From an uncultured Clostridia bacterium (GTDB lineage Bacteria; Bacillota; Clostridia; Oscillospirales; Acutalibacteraceae), in assembly GCA_937877675.1 (NCBI GenBank), contig CALEIS010000097.1, positions 1 through 28,059 of the forward strand: DNA of 28,059 bases, given 5' to 3'. Of this stretch, positions 8,146 to 15,368 are shown one piece after another; within the stretch, counting starts at the first letter, position 1; every line of letters begins with the position of its first letter. A program made the translations under genes and the position numbers. The notes under the pieces are model-generated. The model made no database searches. It had not been told where the DNA came from and saw only the letters and a program-made list of their open reading frames with translations.

Positions 8146-9711
8146 TTGGACGAGAATAAAAATAAGAAGGGCGAAGGTCAGGAGTCTGTTGAAACAGATG
8201 ATATACAACAGGAAATGGAAGACCTTGCAAGAATTTTCAAGGAAGAACTTGAGAAGACAAAAAAGGAAACTGAAGAGTCTTTATCCATTGACAACCTTGA
8301 AGTAGAAGGCTATGACCCTAAAAAGGTTTCAAAAACAAAAAAGAAAACAGAAGAGAAAGAAATGTGTGAATATTGTGGCGAAAGACCACGAGGCACAGAA
8401 AAGAATCCTAAAAGTCCATATTGCAAGAATTGTGAGGAGCTTTTAGAAAAATGTCCTTATGATTACAAGGGTGTAATTGTTGCACTTGCAATTATATGTG
8501 TTGTAGTTGGTGCAGTTTTCTGTTTTGCTGTTAACACACCAATCTTCTCTATGATGAAAAAAGCGGACAAAGAGTTAAATCAAGGCAAACTTTATAGTGC
8601 TGTTACTGACTATGAGTATGCACTTGAATATGTTCAGAATAAGGATACAACTGATGTTTTCTATAATCTTCATGCAAAGAGAATTACTGCTTCATATCGT
8701 CTTTCAAACTGGACTTATGTTAAATTGATTGCCAACGAATATATGGATGAAAAAGTGCTCAAGTTGCCTATGTTTAAGGAAACAAGAGAACTCGTTGATG
8801 ATGTAGATGGAATGATTGCTTCCAGTGTAATTATTGCAAACTACATTAATGCTGATGATTTTGTTAAGGACAACAAGGTTAAAGAAAGTGATTACGAAGC
8901 TGCTTTGAAAACACTCGATAGTCTTGTTGGTAAAAAGGTGTATATCAGGGATGGAAAGTATTACGAAGAGGGTGATAAAAACCTTGTTCGTGACGGCAAA
9001 GAAAAAGAGTACACCATAGATGCTGGTTGGATATATCTTATGAAATTCCAGATAGCAGCCAATATGGAAAAACCAGCAGAAGAGTATATTGGTCATCTTG
9101 AAAAGGCAGTTGAACAATCTGACTTTATGATGATTACTGCAGGATTCAAGCTTGCAGCAACTTATGTAGAGTTAAAGCAATATGATAAAGCAGAAGCAGT
9201 TGCACTTAAACTTTATGACAACAATAAGGAATCTCCTGACTATTATCAGATTGAATCTATGATAAAGCGTTATCGTGATAAGGATTATAAAAATGCTATT
9301 GCTGTTGCTGATGAGGGTCTTAATGCATTGAAGACTAGCTCTGCAGGAGAATATTTGGCAATTCAGTATGGATGTCAGCTCAGTATGCAGAAGGGCTTAA
9401 ACTATATCATGCTTGATGATTGCAAAACAGCCAGCGATATAATTTATGAATGCTGTTATTATTTATCACAGACTCCGGCTGATGAAAGTGGTACAACATC
9501 ATTGATAAATATCTATCCAGAAGCATGGGAAATCTGTGCACTTGCTGCATTGGAAACAGGCGATGAAGAAACATACAAAATGATGGAAGAAAACTTCAAG
9601 ACAGAGCAATATGCAGAAAAAGAAGTTTATGAAGCAAACTTGGCTGAATATAAGGCAGGAACAAAAACTCTTGTAAATCTTGTGGAAAGTGGAAGGTATG
9701 ATTTGATATGA
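8146..9711 (+). CDS. Zinc-ribbon, single-TM protein with TPR-like extracellular domain
   Basis: 521 aa, beginning at TTG. The rare start is fixed by a perfect AAAGGAGG at 8131-8138, 7 bp upstream. Residues 1-70 are highly charged and probably coiled. A zinc ribbon has CEYC at 74-77 and CKNC at 93-96. One TM helix spans ~109-131. The rest (~135-470) is helical with TPR-like pieces such as ADKELNQGKLYSAVTDYEYALEY-type repeats. Predicted topology is cytoplasmic N-terminus and an exported repeat domain. It lies 34 bp after secA and overlaps the next gene by ATGA, so an export- or envelope-related job is plausible by context. I do not recognise a named family. Confidence 0.8.
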   Translation: MDENKNKKGEGQESVETDDIQQEMEDLARIFKEELEKTKKETEESLSIDNLEVEGYDPKKVSKTKKKTEEKEMCEYCGERPRGTEKNPKSPYCKNCEELLEKCPYDYKGVIVALAIICVVVGAVFCFAVNTPIFSMMKKADKELNQGKLYSAVTDYEYALEYVQNKDTTDVFYNLHAKRITASYRLSNWTYVKLIANEYMDEKVLKLPMFKETRELVDDVDGMIASSVIIANYINADDFVKDNKVKESDYEAALKTLDSLVGKKVYIRDGKYYEEGDKNLVRDGKEKEYTIDAGWIYLMKFQIAANMEKPAEEYIGHLEKAVEQSDFMMITAGFKLAATYVELKQYDKAEAVALKLYDNNKESPDYYQIESMIKRYRDKDYKNAIAVADEGLNALKTSSAGEYLAIQYGCQLSMQKGLNYIMLDDCKTASDIIYECCYYLSQTPADESGTTSLINIYPEAWEICALAALETGDEETYKMMEENFKTEQYAEKEVYEANLAEYKAGTKTLVNLVESGRYDLI

Positions 9712-10262
9712 GAATAATTTATGTAATAATCAAAGTACTTACCCTTCCGGGTGCAATGCTTCATGCATTCTTTGAACATATGTGTTGCCGTAGTGCAAAG
9801 ATTATGATTGAAGACGAAAGAACAGTCCGTTTCGACGAAATGATGTCACATATCGAGCATGATTTGGTAAAGAGAAAAGCTGCAAGTTTTGATATTTGCT
9901 TTATTCCATTCTTTTTGAACTTTGCCTTGGGCAATCTCATATTGATGTATGGTTCAGTATCAATTCTTTATTTCGGCAGATTTGCAGATATCTTTGGTTG
10001 GGTATGTCTTTATTTGGGAATTGCACTTCTTACAAACCTTTTCCCACAAATTGAAGATGTTATGATGATGAACGAGAATTTCTATGTAAACAATAAAAAG
10101 AAGGCAAGTAAAATAATTGTTGCACCATTCTATGGTATCTTCTGGTTGTTCTCAAGACTTGAAAAATTCGGCTTAACACTCATTACATCAGTTGTATATG
10201 CTTTTGCATTACCTTATATTTTAGGCTTGTTTGTACCTACAATTTATAATTGGCTTAAGTAA
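9708..10262 (+). CDS. Multi-pass membrane protein of unknown function
   Basis: 184 aa with about four hydrophobic segments (~1-20, ~65-90, ~95-112, ~150-180). The N-terminal region has PGAMLHAFFEHMCCR, and VEH/IEH-type histidines follow at ~48-50. This recalls small membrane metalloprotease-like proteins, but a canonical HExxH is absent, so a protease call is not justified. The ATG lies inside the stop region of the upstream gene (ATGA overlap), which indicates translational coupling and probably a shared complex with the zinc-ribbon/TPR-like protein. A strong terminator follows 2 bp after the stop, closing the secA unit. Confidence 0.75.
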   Translation: MRIIYVIIKVLTLPGAMLHAFFEHMCCRSAKIMIEDERTVRFDEMMSHIEHDLVKRKAASFDICFIPFFLNFALGNLILMYGSVSILYFGRFADIFGWVCLYLGIALLTNLFPQIEDVMMMNENFYVNNKKKASKIIVAPFYGIFWLFSRLEKFGLTLITSVVYAFALPYILGLFVPTIYNWLK

Positions 10263-10263
10263 G

Positions 10264-10293
10264 AAAAAACCTCGGTTAAAGCCGAGGTTTTTT
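10264..10293 (+). terminator. Rho-independent terminator of the secA unit
   Basis: 12-bp inverted repeat AAAAAACCTCGG / CCGAGGTTTTTT with a 6-base loop and a six-T tail, directly after the stop at 10262. The flanking A- and T-runs could also allow function in reverse. Confidence 0.9.
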
Positions 10294-10330
10294 GTTGTAT
10301 AGGAAGAAATATTTCTCAAATTGCTGTGTA

Positions 10331-10359
10331 TTGACAATTGAAAAAAAGTGATATAAAAT
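10331..10359 (+). promoter_or_regulatory. Sigma-A promoter of the lipoprotein gene
   Basis: Perfect -35 TTGACA (10331-10336), then a TATAAAAT stretch. Read as TAAAAT (10354-10359) it gives a 17-bp spacer; read as TATAAA (10352-10357) it gives 15. It lies 34 bp upstream of the ATG. Confidence 0.65.
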
Positions 10360-10393
10360 GGAAGTACAAACATGAAAGAAAGGATGTTTTGTT

Positions 10394-11020
10394 ATGAAAA
10401 AGGTATTAAAATTATTAGCAGTTGTTCTCAGCTTTGTTCTTGTTTTAACATCATTTGCTGCTTGCGGTGATAAGAAAACAGATGCAAAAGATGAAGAAAC
10501 TAAAAAGTCAGAAGAAACAGTAGAAGCTCCAAAAGGTGATGCTACACATGATGGCAAACTTATTGCTACTTGGGATGCAGAGGTTGAAGTTCCATTGGAT
10601 GAGGGTATGGACCCTATGAAAATAAAAGCAACTATGGATTTTAAAGAAGATGGTACATATAATATGACTCTTGATGAAGAGTCTATTAAAAATATGTATG
10701 TTCAGATGTTAATGGCTGCATTTGGACTTTCTTCAGAGGAAGAGCTTATAGCTTTAGTTGAGAGTCAAGGTATGACTATGGACGATTTAACAAAACAATT
10801 TATGACAGAATTTTCTGATGAAAACGCATTTACAACAGGTACATGGACAACAGATGGTAATGGCAATCTTACACAGGTTTCAGTAGATAGTGAAACAGGT
10901 GAAGAAGGAGCAGAAGTTTGCAAGTACACTGTTTCAGAAGATGGAAATAAGGTTACTATGACATACGCAGATGAAGAAACTGGTGAGAGTATGACATTAA
11001 ACCTCACAAAGAGAAAGTAA
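10394..11020 (+). CDS. Secreted lipoprotein with lipocalin-like beta-rich domain
   Basis: 208 aa. Type II signal peptide: MKKVLKLLAVVLSF..., lipobox SFAAC with lipidated C24. A charged K/E linker (~26-50) follows, then a strand-rich domain (GKLIATWDAEVEV, MDFKEDGTYNMTL, TGTWTTDGNGNLTQVSV, GNKVTMTYADEETGESMTL). This looks like the small 'lipocalin-like' lipoproteins frequent in gut Firmicutes, here with a helical acidic insert at ~95-135. Role unknown; it would be anchored to the outer face of the membrane. It has its own promoter and terminator, so it is monocistronic. GAAAGGA precedes the ATG. Confidence 0.82.
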   Translation: MKKVLKLLAVVLSFVLVLTSFAACGDKKTDAKDEETKKSEETVEAPKGDATHDGKLIATWDAEVEVPLDEGMDPMKIKATMDFKEDGTYNMTLDEESIKNMYVQMLMAAFGLSSEEELIALVESQGMTMDDLTKQFMTEFSDENAFTTGTWTTDGNGNLTQVSVDSETGEEGAEVCKYTVSEDGNKVTMTYADEETGESMTLNLTKRK

Positions 11021-11033
11021 TTTATTATATAAG

Positions 11034-11063
11034 AAAGCCTCGGTTTTAACCGAGGCTTTTTTT
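11034..11063 (+). terminator. Terminator of the lipoprotein gene
   Basis: 12-bp perfect stem AAAGCCTCGGTT / AACCGAGGCTTT (11034-11045, 11048-11059) followed by a T-run. The core is almost the same as that of the two terminators at 256-287 and 10264-10293. Confidence 0.9.
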
Positions 11064-11242
11064 GCCGTGTAAACCTAAATTTTCGGGATGTTTTATGATA
11101 TACCAAATCGGTAAACATTATAATCGCAACGCAGTTCCGACATTCTGCACTTTGCGCTTTGCATTTTGCATTTACCCCATAAACTCCCAATATGTTTCTT
11201 AATAGTTTATATATTATTTCTTTATATATTATTCTTTATACA
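11064..11242. other. Gene-free spacer, first part, with short TTTGC repeat
   Basis: No convincing gene. It contains a run of 7-base units, TTTGCGC, TTTGCAT, TTTGCAT (11151-11171), preceded by TTCTGCAC. The stretch 11090-11140 looks like an intergenic repeat element of gut Clostridia, but only one copy is in this window, so that is a suspicion. A/T-rich sequence follows (11195-11242). Confidence 0.4.
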
Positions 11243-11336
11243 TCCTATTTTTCAGGACACTGCTATCCTACTTTTTAGGACACTTACAGTCCTGTTTTTC
11301 AGGACACTGCTATCCTACTTTTTAGGACACTGTCAC
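11243..11336. repeat. Two-copy 47-bp tandem repeat (four alternating 23/24-bp units)
   Basis: Four head-to-tail units at 11243-11265 (23), 11266-11289 (24), 11290-11312 (23) and 11313-11336 (24). Each has the plan TCCT-N-TTTTT/TTTTC-AGGACACT. Units 1 and 3 are nearly identical and so are units 2 and 4, so the true period is 47 bp. Each unit can form a small hairpin TCCT...AGGA, best in unit 3 (GTCCTG TTTTT CAGGAC). It lies between a plus-strand and a minus-strand terminator. Confidence 0.85.
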
Positions 11337-11363
11337 TCTGCATTGTTTTCGAAGGTTTGATTT

Positions 11364-11398
11364 ACAAAAAAACACCCGACGAGTGTATGCTCATCGGG
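11364..11398 (-). terminator. Terminator of the aspS unit
   Basis: On the minus strand, a 9-bp stem CCCGATGAG / CTCGTCGGG (one U-G pair) with loop CATACA is followed by TGTTTTTTT. It lies just past the stop of the small gene at 11410. Confidence 0.85.
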
Positions 11399-11409
11399 AG
11401 TTAATTTAT

Positions 11410-11655
11410 TTATTCTTTTGTTTTTCCATACTTCTTATTTCTTTTTTCAACTCGTTTTTCACGGATTTTTTCGAATGCGATTTCACCGATAATGAAAAGC
11501 CCGATTACGAGTATTGCAAAGAAAATACGAATAGGTGTAACTGTTAAATCGTTTGAATACTTAACTGTTTTTTCAGCAAATGCCGTTACAGAAAAGGTGA
11601 GGCATAAAATTACTGAAAACAGTACGGTATTCAATTTTTTTATGCCTTTATTCAT
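11410..11655 (-). CDS. Small exported/membrane protein, 81 aa
   Basis: N-terminal signal-like segment (LNTVLFSVILCLTFSVTAFA, possible cleavage after residue ~27), a short external stretch (EKTVKYSNDLTVTP), one TM helix (~RIFFAILVIGLFIIGEIAF) and a very basic C-terminal tail (KIREKRVEKRNKKYGKTKE). The start lies 3 bp after the aspS stop, and the aspS end itself carries the ribosome site AGAGGAA, so it is co-transcribed with aspS and translated. Known family not recognised. The topology suggests a cleaved or two-TM peptide with a cytoplasmic basic tail. A terminator follows directly, which supports it as the last real gene of the unit. Confidence 0.65.
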   Translation of the reverse strand: MNKGIKKLNTVLFSVILCLTFSVTAFAEKTVKYSNDLTVTPIRIFFAILVIGLFIIGEIAFEKIREKRVEKRNKKYGKTKE

Positions 11656-11658
11656 AGA

Positions 11659-13443
11659 TTATTCCTCTATTTTTTTAATAGCAATTCCAAGTTCATCAAG
11701 CTGGAGAGTATCAACTGCTGATGGACATTCTGTCATTGGCTCACTTGCATTCTGAAGTTTAGGGAATGCAATAACATCACGGAGTGAGTCAGCGCCAATC
11801 ATCTGCATTACAAGTCTGTCAAGACCGATACCCATACCACCGTGTGGAGGAGGACCAAATCTGAAAGCATCTGTTAAGAAACCGAATTTTTCATATGCTT
11901 CTTCGTCTGAAAGACCAAGGAGTGTGAACATTCTCTTCTGAAGAACAGGGTCAGTAATACGAATTGAACCTGATGACAATTCAACACCGTTAAGAACAAG
12001 GTCATAAGCCTTTGCACGAACCTGTGCTTTGTCTGTTTCAAGATATTCTAAACATTCATCCATAGGAGATGTGAATGGGTGGTGCATAGCAACAAAGGTC
12101 CCAGCATCTTCGTCCCACTCGAAGAATGGGAATTCTGTAATCCAAAGAAGATTATATTTGTCAGTTGGAATAATGTCGAGTTTCTTTGCAACTTCCTGAC
12201 GGAGAGCACCAAGAACTGAAAGAACGCTGTTTTTCTTTGTATCTGCAACGATAAGAACAACGTCGCCTGTTTCTGCTCCTGCTTTGTTAAGAAGAGCAGT
12301 CATTTCGTCCTCTGTAAGGAATTTTGCAAATGATGAAGCAAGTCCATCTGGCATAAGACGAGCAAAAGCAAGTCCTTTACCACCGATACCACGAACAAAC
12401 TCTGTAAGCTTGTCAATTTCTTTTCTTGTAAGAGTATTAACAGCGTTTTTAGCTGTGATACAGTAAACTGCACCACCTGCTTCAAGAGCAGATGTAAACA
12501 CACCGAAACCACAACCTTTAACAACATCACCGAGGTCGCAAAGTTCCATTTCGTAACGAGTGTCAGGCTTGTCTGAACCGTAACGTTCCATAGATTCTTT
12601 GTAAGTAAGTCTTGGGAGTGGTAACTGAATATCAATACCCATAGCATCCTTGAAAACTCTCTGAATATAGCCTTCACCGATACCCATAACATCATCAACA
12701 TCAACGAATGACATTTCAAGGTCAATCTGTGTGAATTCAGGCTGACGGTCTGCACGAAGGTCTTCGTCACGGAAACAACGAGCAATCTGCATATATCTGT
12801 CAAAACCTGCTACCATTGAAAGCTGTTTGTAAAGCTGTGGTGACTGTGGAAGAGCATAGAAGCTTCCGTTGTGAATTCTTGATGGAACAAGGAAGTCACG
12901 AGCACCTTCAGGAGTTGAACGGATGAGCATTGGAGTTTCAATTTCAATAAATCCGTTCTCATCAAAGTAGTCACGAGTAATTTTTGTAATCTTGTGACGG
13001 AGAAGAATATTCTTCTGCAAGTCAGGACGACGAAGGTCAAGATAACGATATTTAAGTCTTGTAACTTCAGATGTCTGACAGTTTTCAACGATTTCAAAAG
13101 GTGGTGTTTCACTTACACCAACAATTCTCAAATCCTTAACTTCAATTTCAACATCACCTGTTGGGATGTCCTTATTCTTTGAAGAACGTTCACGAACAAT
13201 ACCTTTTGCCATAAGTACATATTCACTTCTTACAGTAAAAGCCTTGTCGAAAATTTCTCTGTCTGTGTTATCGTCAAAAGCCAACTGAACAACGCCTGTT
13301 CTGTCACGAAGGTCAACGAAGATAAGTGCACCAAGGTCACGACGACGCTGTACCCAACCTGCAACTACAACTTCCTTGCCTACGAAATCAGCATTAAGAG
13401 TGCCACAGTAAGCAGTTCTTTTTAATCCATTCATTCTATCCAT
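11659..13443 (-). CDS. aspS: Aspartyl-tRNA synthetase
   Basis: 594 aa, full bacterial-type class II enzyme that charges tRNA-Asp. Order: OB-fold anticodon domain (~1-110, VVVAGWVQRRRDLGALIFVD), motif 2 with FRDEDLRADRQPEFTQID at ~220-240, the bacterial GAD insertion (~300-420), and motif 3 GMGIGLDRLVM near 535. At the position where non-discriminating bacterial AspRS carry His (RRRDHG) this protein has Leu (RRRDLG), which fits a tRNA-Asp-specific enzyme; that is an inference from one residue. The start overlaps the hisS stop as TAATG, so the two are translationally coupled. Confidence 0.97.
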   Translation of the reverse strand: MDRMNGLKRTAYCGTLNADFVGKEVVVAGWVQRRRDLGALIFVDLRDRTGVVQLAFDDNTDREIFDKAFTVRSEYVLMAKGIVRERSSKNKDIPTGDVEIEVKDLRIVGVSETPPFEIVENCQTSEVTRLKYRYLDLRRPDLQKNILLRHKITKITRDYFDENGFIEIETPMLIRSTPEGARDFLVPSRIHNGSFYALPQSPQLYKQLSMVAGFDRYMQIARCFRDEDLRADRQPEFTQIDLEMSFVDVDDVMGIGEGYIQRVFKDAMGIDIQLPLPRLTYKESMERYGSDKPDTRYEMELCDLGDVVKGCGFGVFTSALEAGGAVYCITAKNAVNTLTRKEIDKLTEFVRGIGGKGLAFARLMPDGLASSFAKFLTEDEMTALLNKAGAETGDVVLIVADTKKNSVLSVLGALRQEVAKKLDIIPTDKYNLLWITEFPFFEWDEDAGTFVAMHHPFTSPMDECLEYLETDKAQVRAKAYDLVLNGVELSSGSIRITDPVLQKRMFTLLGLSDEEAYEKFGFLTDAFRFGPPPHGGMGIGLDRLVMQMIGADSLRDVIAFPKLQNASEPMTECPSAVDTLQLDELGIAIKKIEE

Positions 13444-14786
13444 TAGAGTGTGCCTCCCATAAGACTTGCCAAGTCAATGCCTTCCATACCAAGGGATTCA
13501 AAACCTGACATAGCATCTTTTATAACAACTGATTGGAAATTTTCAGCAAATTCAGAAAGTGTCATTTCTGTTTCGTTGCCTGTTTCCATATTTTTGAGTT
13601 TAATATTTCCTGTTTCAAGTTCGCTGTCACCCAAAACGAGTGTGTATAAAGCACCGATTTTGTTAGCATATTTCATCTGTGGTTTCAAGCCTCTACCAAC
13701 TGTGTCAAACTGAACACACATACCTTCACTACGAAGTGAAGTTGCAATTTCAGCAGCCTTAACATTTGCGTTTTCACCCATACTTGCGATGTAAAGGTCA
13801 CATTTCTTTGGTTCAGGGAACTGTGTTTTTTGTGCTTCCATTAAGAGAAGAAGTCTTTCAAGACCTAAGCCGAAACCACAAGCAGGGAGTGGTTGTCCAC
13901 CCATTTCTGCGATAAGTCCATCGTAACGACCACCACCGCAAACTGTACCCTGAGCACCAATTTCCTTTGAAACAAACTCAAAAACAGTTCTTGTGTAATA
14001 GTCAAGACCACGAACAATTTGTGGGTTAACTGTATATTCAATATTCATAGCATCAAGATATTTCTTAACGCTTTCAAAGTGATTTTTACAATCATCGCAA
14101 AGGAATTCAATAACTGTTGGTGCTTTTTCTGCAATACCTGAACAAACCGGACTCTTACAGTCAAGAATTCTCATTGGGTTTCTATCAAGACGACCGAGGC
14201 ATGTTTCGCAAAGGTCACCTTTGTACTGTTCAAAATACTCTTTAAGTGCCTTGTGATAATGCTTTCTGCATTCAGGACAACCGATTGAGTTGATTTCAAG
14301 GGCTAAGTTGTTGATTCCAAGATAATTAAATACTTCGTTTGCAAGTGAAATTACCTCTGCATCTGCACTTGGAGCACCTGCACCAAAACATTCAACGCCA
14401 AACTGGTGGAATTCACGAAGACGACCTGCCTGAGGTTTTTCATATCTGTAACAAGATGTGAGATAGTAAATCTTCTGTGGTAAGCCTTCGTTAAAAAGTC
14501 CGTGTTCAAGGAAAGCTCTTACTGCACCTGCTGTACCTTCTGGACGGAGAGTGATTGAACGACCACCTTTATCCTCAAAAGTGTACATTTCCTTTTGAAC
14601 AACGTCAGTTGTTTCACCAACACCACGTTGGAAAAGCTCTGTGTGTTCAAAAACAGGAGTTCTCATTTCATGAAAACCAAAGTTTTCTGCAGTTTCTCTT
14701 ACAGCAGATTCAACATATTGAATTTTGTAACTTTCTTTAGGGAGAGTATCCTGTGTTCCCTTGATAGCATTCGTAATTAAAGCCAT
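13443..14786 (-). CDS. hisS: Histidyl-tRNA synthetase
   Basis: 447 aa from ATG 14786 (MALITNAIKGTQDTLP). This start is preferred to the in-frame one 63 bp earlier because AAGGAAG lies ~8 bp upstream and family members begin this way. Class II motifs: LRPEGTAGAVRAFLEHG and CYRYEKPQAGRLREFHQFG (motif 2), HisA VRGLDYYTRTVFEF, HisB GGGRYDGL, motif 3 ACGFGLGLERLLL, then the C-terminal anticodon domain. The last ~25 residues (VIKDAMSGFESLGMEG...) extend a little past the usual end. It charges tRNA-His, and the hisS-aspS pair is a common Firmicutes arrangement. Confidence 0.97.
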   Translation of the reverse strand: MALITNAIKGTQDTLPKESYKIQYVESAVRETAENFGFHEMRTPVFEHTELFQRGVGETTDVVQKEMYTFEDKGGRSITLRPEGTAGAVRAFLEHGLFNEGLPQKIYYLTSCYRYEKPQAGRLREFHQFGVECFGAGAPSADAEVISLANEVFNYLGINNLALEINSIGCPECRKHYHKALKEYFEQYKGDLCETCLGRLDRNPMRILDCKSPVCSGIAEKAPTVIEFLCDDCKNHFESVKKYLDAMNIEYTVNPQIVRGLDYYTRTVFEFVSKEIGAQGTVCGGGRYDGLIAEMGGQPLPACGFGLGLERLLLLMEAQKTQFPEPKKCDLYIASMGENANVKAAEIATSLRSEGMCVQFDTVGRGLKPQMKYANKIGALYTLVLGDSELETGNIKLKNMETGNETEMTLSEFAENFQSVVIKDAMSGFESLGMEGIDLASLMGGTL

Positions 14787-14810
14787 AAAAATCTTCCTTA
14801 AAATTATCCT

Positions 14811-14840
14811 TATATAGTAGGTGTGCCTCACCCGAAACAA
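14811..14840 (-). promoter_or_regulatory. Candidate hisS-aspS promoter
   Basis: Minus-strand TTGTTT (14840-14835), 18-bp spacer, TATATA (14816-14811), 25 bp before the hisS ATG. The -35 box falls in the loop of the hairpin at 14824-14848. The boxes are weak, and read-through from mgsA is also possible. Confidence 0.3.
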
Positions 14841-14848
14841 GTGAGGCA
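14824..14848 (-). other. Hairpin between mgsA and hisS
   Basis: Perfect 8-bp stem TGCCTCAC / GTGAGGCA with a 9-base loop. No U-run follows on the minus strand, and on the plus strand there is no gene to terminate. It may be a weak terminator for mgsA or an RNA stability element. No T-box features are seen. Confidence 0.4.
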
Positions 14849-14865
14849 TGAATTAAAATATTAAA

Positions 14866-15270
14866 TTATTTTTTTGGATTGACAATATCTCTCCAGTCGA
14901 GGTCACCACGTTCAAGTGCATGGATAAGAGCCTCAGCAGTTGCGATATTTGTAGCAACCGGAACATTGTGAACATCACAAAGACGAAGGAGAGTATGGTC
15001 TTTAGGTTCATGTGGTTTTGGATTAAGAGGGTCACGGAACATAAGAAGCAAGTCGATTTCGTTACAAGCAATTCTTGAACTGATTTGCTGGTCGCCGCCC
15101 TGAGAACCACTTAAAAACTTCTGAATTTTAAGTCCTGTAGCTTCAGAAACCATTTTACCCGTTGTACCCGTTGCACAAAGATTGTGACGGGAAAGTATTC
15201 CGCAATAAGCAATACAAAACTGTGTCATAAGTTCTTTTTTTGAGTCATGTGCTATAAGTGCTATGTTCAT
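14866..15270 (-). CDS. mgsA: Methylglyoxal synthase
   Basis: 134 aa, near the family norm. It converts dihydroxyacetone phosphate to methylglyoxal and phosphate, a bypass that relieves sugar-phosphate build-up. Family signatures: N-terminal NIALIAHDSKKE (H8, D9, K11 region), the phosphate-binding ATGTTG near 32-37, LSGSQGGDQQI at ~53-63 with the catalytic aspartate, LLLMFRDPL near 74-82, and VPVATNIATAEALI near 102-115. It has its own promoter 62 bp upstream, in addition to the minD-like gene before it. mgsA next to a minD-type gene is common in Clostridia. Confidence 0.96.
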   Translation of the reverse strand: MNIALIAHDSKKELMTQFCIAYCGILSRHNLCATGTTGKMVSEATGLKIQKFLSGSQGGDQQISSRIACNEIDLLLMFRDPLNPKPHEPKDHTLLRLCDVHNVPVATNIATAEALIHALERGDLDWRDIVNPKK

Positions 15271-15332
15271 TCTTCAACCCTTCTTTCATATTTTTATATC
15301 TATAATAAACAGTAACAAAATAACCACTATAT

Positions 15333-15361
15333 ATAATAACAAAAATAGATGAACATTTCAA
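15333..15361 (-). promoter_or_regulatory. Sigma-A promoter of mgsA
   Basis: Minus-strand TTGAAA (15361-15356), exact 17-bp spacer, TATTAT (15338-15333) with an extended -10 TGT in front. It lies between the minD-like stop and the mgsA start. Confidence 0.65.
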
Positions 15362-15368
15362 CATTTTT

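Noticed and set aside
9708..10262. Membrane metalloprotease call for the 184-aa protein
   Set aside because: The histidines near PGAMLHAFFEH do not form HExxH, so the catalytic claim is not supported.
11243..11336. Possible CRISPR array
   Set aside because: Units follow each other without unique spacers and no cas gene is present; it is a simple tandem repeat.
11166..11360. Plus-strand open frame of 64 codons across the 47-bp repeat
   Set aside because: Low-complexity Leu/Phe/Ile translation of repeat and A/T-rich DNA, without a ribosome site.
14787..14849. Longer N-terminus for hisS
   Set aside because: It crosses the hairpin and candidate promoter; family members start at the MALITNAIKGTQD-type sequence, with AAGGAAG in front.
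14787..15110. T-box riboswitch before hisS
   Set aside because: No T-box consensus or terminator/antiterminator pair is seen in the short mgsA-hisS gap; only a small hairpin without a U-run.
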